Positions 5,453 through 8,194 of a stretch of DNA of 8,194 nt are shown piece after piece. The translations under genes were made by a program, and so were the position numbers. The notes under the pieces are model-generated. The model was given only the letters and a program-made list of their open reading frames with translations, did no database searches and was not told the DNA's origin. This DNA is from an uncultured bacterium. GTDB lineage: Bacteria > Omnitrophota > Gorgyraeia > Gorgyraeales > Gorgyraeaceae. The DNA lies in NCBI GenBank assembly GCA_913009675.1, contig CAJVXD010000039.1, forward strand, positions 1-8,194, in the 5' to 3' direction. Every line of letters begins with the position of its first letter. Within the stretch, counting starts at the first letter, position 1.

Positions 5453-5518
5453 CTATAAGTAAAGATAGCATGGACAGGGATTCTCATAGTTGGGGGCTTA
5501 TAGTTTAAAGTTGGAGAT

Positions 5519-5737
5519 ATGGCAAAAGAAGAAGCAATCCAGGTTGAAGGTACGGTACTAGAGGCATTGCCGAACGCAATGTTTAGGGTCGAACTTGAAA
5601 ATGGCCACAAGGTCCTGGCGCATGTCTCAGGGAAGATGAGGATGCATTTTATAAAGATATTAGCCGGGGACAGGGTTAAGATGGAACTTTCGCCTTATGA
5701 TCTGACGAAGGGAAGGATAGTATACAGGACAAAATAA
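5519..5737 (+). CDS. infA: Translation initiation factor IF-1
   Basis: IF-1 binds the A site of the 30S subunit during initiation and works with IF-2 and IF-3. The 72-residue product is exactly the usual length and forms a single OB fold. It reads [20 protein letters not shown], then [20 protein letters not shown], with the conserved [18 protein letters not shown] near the end. Most bacteria have R-x-(N/Y) after GKM; here it is [11 protein letters not shown], a mild variation. A GGAG lies at 5513-5516, only two bases before the ATG, closer than usual, so initiation may be weak or unusual. Its stop TAA overlaps the ATG of rpmJ (TAATG), which couples the two. Confidence 0.96.
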   Translation: MAKEEAIQVEGTVLEALPNAMFRVELENGHKVLAHVSGKMRMHFIKILAGDRVKMELSPYDLTKGRIVYRTK

Positions 5738-5850
5738 TGAAGGTTAAACCGTCCGTAAAACGAATATGTGATAGATGTAAGATTATCAGGCGTAAAGGCA
5801 TTGTAAGGGTAATCTGCAGTAATCCGAAGCATAAACAGAGACAGGGGTGA
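5737..5850 (+). CDS. rpmJ: Large ribosomal subunit protein L36, zinc form
   Basis: L36 is the smallest 50S protein and stabilises 23S rRNA near the peptidyl transferase region. This 37-residue frame begins [20 protein letters not shown] and continues to the expected end HKQRQG. Zinc ligands are C11, C14, C27 and H32 (CxxC...C....H), so it is the zinc-containing L36 type rather than the cysteine-free paralogue used under zinc limitation. The ATG shares its A with the infA stop (TAATG), and AGGA at 5726-5729 is seven bases upstream. Its place between infA and rpsM is canonical. Confidence 0.96.
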   Translation: MKVKPSVKRICDRCKIIRRKGIVRVICSNPKHKQRQG

Positions 5851-5856
5851 TCTGTG

Positions 5857-5883
5857 GTGGAAGGTTAAAGGTTAACCTTCCAC
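5857..5883 (+). repeat. Perfect 12-bp hairpin upstream of rpsM
   Basis: GTGGAAGGTTAA (5857-5868) and TTAACCTTCCAC (5872-5883) are perfectly complementary around a three-base loop, AGG. The hairpin sits six bases after the rpmJ stop and 33 bases before rpsM, at the border where many bacteria start the alpha operon. No T-tract follows (ATTTCAACG comes next), so it is at best a weak terminator or attenuator. In E. coli, S4 represses this operon by binding a pseudoknot in the rpsM leader. This simple hairpin is not evidently that structure. It may equally be a dispersed palindromic repeat. Confidence 0.7.
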
Positions 5884-5916
5884 ATTTCAACGCCATCTTG
5901 TTATAAGGGGTAGGAT

Positions 5917-6309
5917 ATGGCACGAATTGCAGGTATTGATTTGCCGAAGGAAAAACGTATAGAAATTGCATTGACTTACATCTATGGGGTAGGCATATCG
6001 TCTTCGAGGAAGATACTCAAGGCAGCCGGGGTTAGCCCTGATACAAGGGCAAAGGATCTCAAGGAAGAAGAGGTTTCCAGGCTCGCGGCACTTATACAGA
6101 AAGAGTACAGGGTTGAAGGAGACCTAAGGAGAGAGACGAGCCGGAACATAAAGCGTCTTATAGATATAGGTTCTTATAGGGGGTTTAGACACAGGAGGTC
6201 CTTACCTGTGAGAGGCCAGAGGACGAAAACAAACGCAAGGACCAGAAAAGGGCCGAGAAAGACAGTAGGCGTGACCAGAAAGGCCAAGATTCAGGTGCCG
6301 CTGGCTTAA
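5917..6309 (+). CDS. rpsM: Small ribosomal subunit protein S13
   Basis: S13 sits in the head of the 30S subunit, forms intersubunit bridges with L5 and the 23S rRNA A-site finger, and its basic tail reaches the P-site tRNA. The 130-residue product begins [20 protein letters not shown], followed by [14 protein letters not shown] (about 21-34), the helix-two-turn-helix segment typical of S13. The C-terminal tail carries [20 protein letters not shown] (91-110), then [14 protein letters not shown] at 5905-5910 lies six bases before the ATG. A 66-base gap with a perfect hairpin separates it from rpmJ. This is the first gene of the alpha-operon block, followed by rpsK after 32 bases. Confidence 0.97.
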   Translation: MARIAGIDLPKEKRIEIALTYIYGVGISSSRKILKAAGVSPDTRAKDLKEEEVSRLAALIQKEYRVEGDLRRETSRNIKRLIDIGSYRGFRHRRSLPVRGQRTKTNARTRKGPRKTVGVTRKAKIQVPLA

Positions 6310-6341
6310 TAATAGGATTTAATCAGATTAGGAGATAGACG

Positions 6342-6728
6342 ATGGTAGAGAAGAAAAAACCAAAAAAAAAGACTTTAAGGAATATTACAAGCGGTATAGC
6401 ACATGTCCTGGCTGCATTCAACAACACAATAGTTACCATAACGGATAAGCAGGGAAATTGTATTGCATGGTCTAGCTGTGGGTCTGTCGGCTTCAAGGGG
6501 TCTAAGAAATCGTCACCTTTCGCTGCTCAGATTACCGCTAAGAATGCTGCGAAGAAGGCGCTTGAATGCGGGTTAAAGGATGTGGAGGTTTTTATAAAGG
6601 GTCCTGGTTCAGGCCGCGAATCGGCAATAAGGGCGATACAGGCGGCTGGTTTGCGCATAAGTGCTATAAAGGATGTTACCCCTATCCCTCATAATGGCTG
6701 CAGGCCGCCAAAGAGGAGACGGGTCTAA
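6342..6728 (+). CDS. rpsK: Small ribosomal subunit protein S11
   Basis: S11 lies on the 30S platform and helps form the mRNA exit (E-site) region. The 128-residue product has a lysine-rich N-terminal tail ([18 protein letters not shown]), then [16 protein letters not shown] (about 24-39), [20 protein letters not shown] (43-62), [14 protein letters not shown] (about 85-98), and the invariant C-terminus [19 protein letters not shown]118-G119 in PHNGC corresponds to the Asn-Gly that is converted to isoaspartate in E. coli S11 (Asn119). AGGAGA at 6330-6335 is six bases before the start. The order rpsM-rpsK-rpsD-rpoA is canonical. Confidence 0.97.
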   Translation: MVEKKKPKKKTLRNITSGIAHVLAAFNNTIVTITDKQGNCIAWSSCGSVGFKGSKKSSPFAAQITAKNAAKKALECGLKDVEVFIKGPGSGRESAIRAIQAAGLRISAIKDVTPIPHNGCRPPKRRRV

Positions 6729-6749
6729 TTGGAAAGAGGGAGTAAATAA

Positions 6750-7382
6750 ATGGCGAGATATACAGGTTCATTATGCAGGGTTTGTAGAAGAGAGGGCCTC
6801 AAGCTTTTCTTAAAAGGCAGCAGATGTTACACGGATAAATGTGCCTTTGAAAGGCGAAGTTATCCACCGGGTCAACACGGAAAAGGCAAAAGGAGGCCAA
6901 AGGTTTCTAACTATGGCATGCAGTTGAGAGAAAAGCAAAAGGTCAAGAAGATATACGGTATACTGGAGAGACAGTTCAGAAGATATTTTAGTATAGCAGA
7001 GCGTTCGAAGGGGGTAACAGGAGAAAAATTGCTGGAGATCCTCGAGAGAAGGGTGGACAATGTTGTATTCAGGTCCTGCTTTGCTGTTTCCCGGGCACAG
7101 GCCAGGCAGATAGTAAGGCATGGACATATATTGGTTAACAACAGAAAGGTAGATATCCCGTCATATTCTATTGCAACAGGGGATGTCATACAGCTAAAGC
7201 AGAAGGATAAGCTTATAAAGGATGTTAAGGAGACAATGGAGGCTGTTAAGGATAGAGGCATACCTGATTGGTTAAAACAGGATTCGCAAGACCTTAAGGT
7301 AGCCATCACGCGCCTTCCCCGGAGAAGCGACGTGGGGATGGATATACAGGAACAGCTCATAGTAGAACTATACTCTAAATAA
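6750..7382 (+). CDS. rpsD: Small ribosomal subunit protein S4, zinc-cysteine form
   Basis: S4 nucleates 30S assembly by binding the 16S rRNA five-way junction. In several bacteria it also represses the alpha operon or its own gene. The 210-residue product has an N-terminal zinc site, C9-x2-C12 (SLCRVC) and C26-x4-C31 (RCYTDKC), followed by [20 protein letters not shown]. This is the C+ form known from Bacillus and Thermus, unlike the cysteine-poor E. coli type. The S4 RNA-binding motif follows with [10 protein letters not shown] (about 98-107), [20 protein letters not shown] (about 114-133) and [11 protein letters not shown]. It ends [14 protein letters not shown], typical of S4. GAGGGAG at 6736-6742 is seven bases before the ATG. 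A 144-base spacer separates it from rpoA, longer than usual. Confidence 0.97.
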   Translation: MARYTGSLCRVCRREGLKLFLKGSRCYTDKCAFERRSYPPGQHGKGKRRPKVSNYGMQLREKQKVKKIYGILERQFRRYFSIAERSKGVTGEKLLEILERRVDNVVFRSCFAVSRAQARQIVRHGHILVNNRKVDIPSYSIATGDVIQLKQKDKLIKDVKETMEAVKDRGIPDWLKQDSQDLKVAITRLPRRSDVGMDIQEQLIVELYSK

Positions 7383-7404
7383 AGGACAAAGACGCTTAAA
7401 TTGT

Positions 7405-7426
7405 AAATTCCAGGCACCAAATTCCA
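7405..7426 (+). repeat. Tandem AAATTCCA octamers in rpsD-rpoA gap
   Basis: AAATTCCA occurs at 7405-7412 and 7419-7426, 14 bases apart, in an AT-rich, C-rich/G-poor segment reading CCAAATTCCAAATAAATCCC. Such CAAATTCCAAAT strings are, in my recollection, frequent in intergenic repeats of candidate-phylum genomes. A search would be needed to confirm. Confidence 0.4.
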
Positions 7427-7437
7427 AATAAATCCCG

Positions 7438-7481
7438 ATTACCAAAATTACAATGGTCAAAGGGTTTGGTCATTCGGTAAT
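7438..7481 (+). repeat. Imperfect long hairpin in rpsD-rpoA gap
   Basis: The outer stem ATTACC/GGTAAT (7438-7443, 7476-7481) encloses an inner stem AATGGTCAAA/TTTGGTCATT (7452-7461, 7465-7474). The inner stem has 10 pairs, two of them G-T wobbles, and a GGG loop, with an asymmetric internal loop between the two stems. No T-run follows. It lies 45 bases before the rpoA start. It may be a dispersed palindromic element or a leader structure affecting rpoA. Confidence 0.55.
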
Positions 7482-7526
7482 GCAGTTCGTGATGTGAAAT
7501 TTTATCTTATACGAGGAGGGTAAATA

Positions 7527-8194
7527 ATGGGTATCAGCTGGAAAACGTTTGAGATGCCTAAGAAGCTGGAATGCGATGAGAAGAGTTACTCGCCGTATTA
7601 TGGAAAGTTTATTGCAGAGCCGTTTGAACGTGGTTTTGGGGCTACGATAGGAAATTCACTAAGGCGTATACTTATATCTTCTATAGAAGGTGCTGCTGTT
7701 ACTTCTGTAAGGATAGACGGTGTCTTGCATGAATTTTCTACAATACCATCTGTTTTAGAAGATGTCCCCGAGATAATATTGAACATAAAACAACTTGTTA
7801 TCAAGTCGCATTCCAGGTCACCGAAGATAGTGCGCTTAAAGGCCTCTAAAAAAGGTGATGTCACGGGTAAGGACATTGTTGCGGACGATTCGGTCCAGAT
7901 AATAAACCAGGACCTGCACATAGCCACACTTACCAAAGAGACCAACCTGAGCATGGAGTTAGAGATAGGTAAAGGACGGGGATATGTGCCCGCAGAGAGA
8001 AACAAAAAAGAGGGCCAGGCTATAGGGGTAATACCCGTAGATTCTATATTTGCGCCTGTGCGCCGCGTGAATTTTCAAGTACAAGATACGAGGGTTGGCC
8101 AGGTAACCGATTACGACAAGCTCATGATCGAGATCTGGACCAATGGGAGTATAGAACCGAAAGAGGCGCTTCTCTACGCGTCTCATATCCTACA
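7527..8194 (+). CDS. rpoA: DNA-directed RNA polymerase subunit alpha, 3'-truncated at window end
   Basis: The alpha dimer is the assembly platform of RNA polymerase, and its C-terminal domain contacts promoter UP elements and activators. The 222 visible codons encode nearly the whole N-terminal domain. They begin MGISWKTFEMPKKLE, then YGKFIAEPFERGFGATIGNS followed by LRRIL, the dimerisation and beta-contacting helix region. VLHEFSTIPSVLEDVPEIIL and NIKQL are the classic alpha signature. Later come GKGRGYVPAERNK (about 148-160), IPVDSIFAPVRRVNF, and TDYDKLMIEIWTNGSI, followed by EPKEAL near the cut. The C-terminal domain, and rplQ expected after it, lie outside the window. A strong GAGGAGGG at 7513-7520 is six bases before ATG 7527. 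The gene runs open to the last base because of the window edge, not damage. Confidence 0.97.
   Translation, partial: MGISWKTFEMPKKLECDEKSYSPYYGKFIAEPFERGFGATIGNSLRRILISSIEGAAVTSVRIDGVLHEFSTIPSVLEDVPEIILNIKQLVIKSHSRSPKIVRLKASKKGDVTGKDIVADDSVQIINQDLHIATLTKETNLSMELEIGKGRGYVPAERNKKEGQAIGVIPVDSIFAPVRRVNFQVQDTRVGQVTDYDKLMIEIWTNGSIEPKEALLYASHIL

Noticed and set aside
5470..5508. 12-codon ORF ([12 protein letters not shown]) between map and infA
   Set aside because: Too short, 17 bases from the nearest Shine-Dalgarno, and no family recognised.
6810..7420. Long minus-strand open frames opposite rpsD and other genes
   Set aside because: They are antisense shadows of well-supported ribosomal genes with no recognisable protein features.
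203..8194. A new defence, mobile or metabolic system hidden in the operon
   Set aside because: All frames of reasonable length are accounted for by conserved housekeeping genes. No transposase, CRISPR array, tRNA or unknown protein was found.

Overview
This window is the end of a bacterial, probably metagenome-assembled, contig. It covers the distal spc operon and most of the alpha operon for ribosomal proteins, all on the + strand. The gene order is rpsH (5' cut), rplF, rplR, rpsE, rplO, secY, adk, map, infA, rpmJ, rpsM, rpsK, rpsD, rpoA (3' cut). It is a housekeeping region. I do not find a previously undescribed functional system in it. What deserves a second look is a sequencing artefact at the left end, a missing rpmD, and several unrelated palindromes in the few gaps between genes.

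Bases 1-202 are not organismal DNA. Positions 137-202 match the complete Illumina P7/TruSeq indexed adapter with index octamer ATATCAGT. Before it (1-136) lie 11 T and a purine-only smear, which is what a read looks like on the opposite strand after running off the end of its adapter. Real sequence starts at 203, inside rpsH.

Region by region: 203-1470 holds rpsH, rplF and rplR. 1471-1673 is an unusually long gap for this operon, with three consecutive inverted repeats. 1674-2637 holds rpsE and rplO one base apart, with no rpmD (L30) between them. 2638-2715 carries another palindrome. 2716-5442 holds secY, adk and map, tightly coupled by a secY/adk overlap and a 26-base adk/map overlap. 5443-5850 holds a 76-base gap, infA, and a small rpmJ joined by a TAATG junction. 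5851-5916 has a 12-bp hairpin in front of rpsM. 5917-7382 holds rpsM, rpsK and rpsD. 7383-7526 is a hairpin-containing spacer, followed by rpoA to the window end.

Together the genes make six 30S proteins (S8, S5, S13, S11, S4) and 50S proteins (L6, L18, L15, L36) as listed, initiation factor IF-1, the SecY translocon channel, adenylate kinase, methionine aminopeptidase and the RNA polymerase alpha subunit. More exactly, the 30S set is five proteins and the 50S set is four. This is the classic growth-linked cluster in its ancestral order.

The organism is clearly a bacterium. ATA isoleucine and AGG/AGA arginine codons are frequent. L30 is absent from its usual place, S4, L36 and adenylate kinase are all in zinc-cysteine forms, and the gaps are rich in palindromic repeats. 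This combination resembles deep-branching candidate phyla such as Omnitrophota or relatives, but that is a low-confidence inference from memory of such genomes and would need a protein phylogeny.
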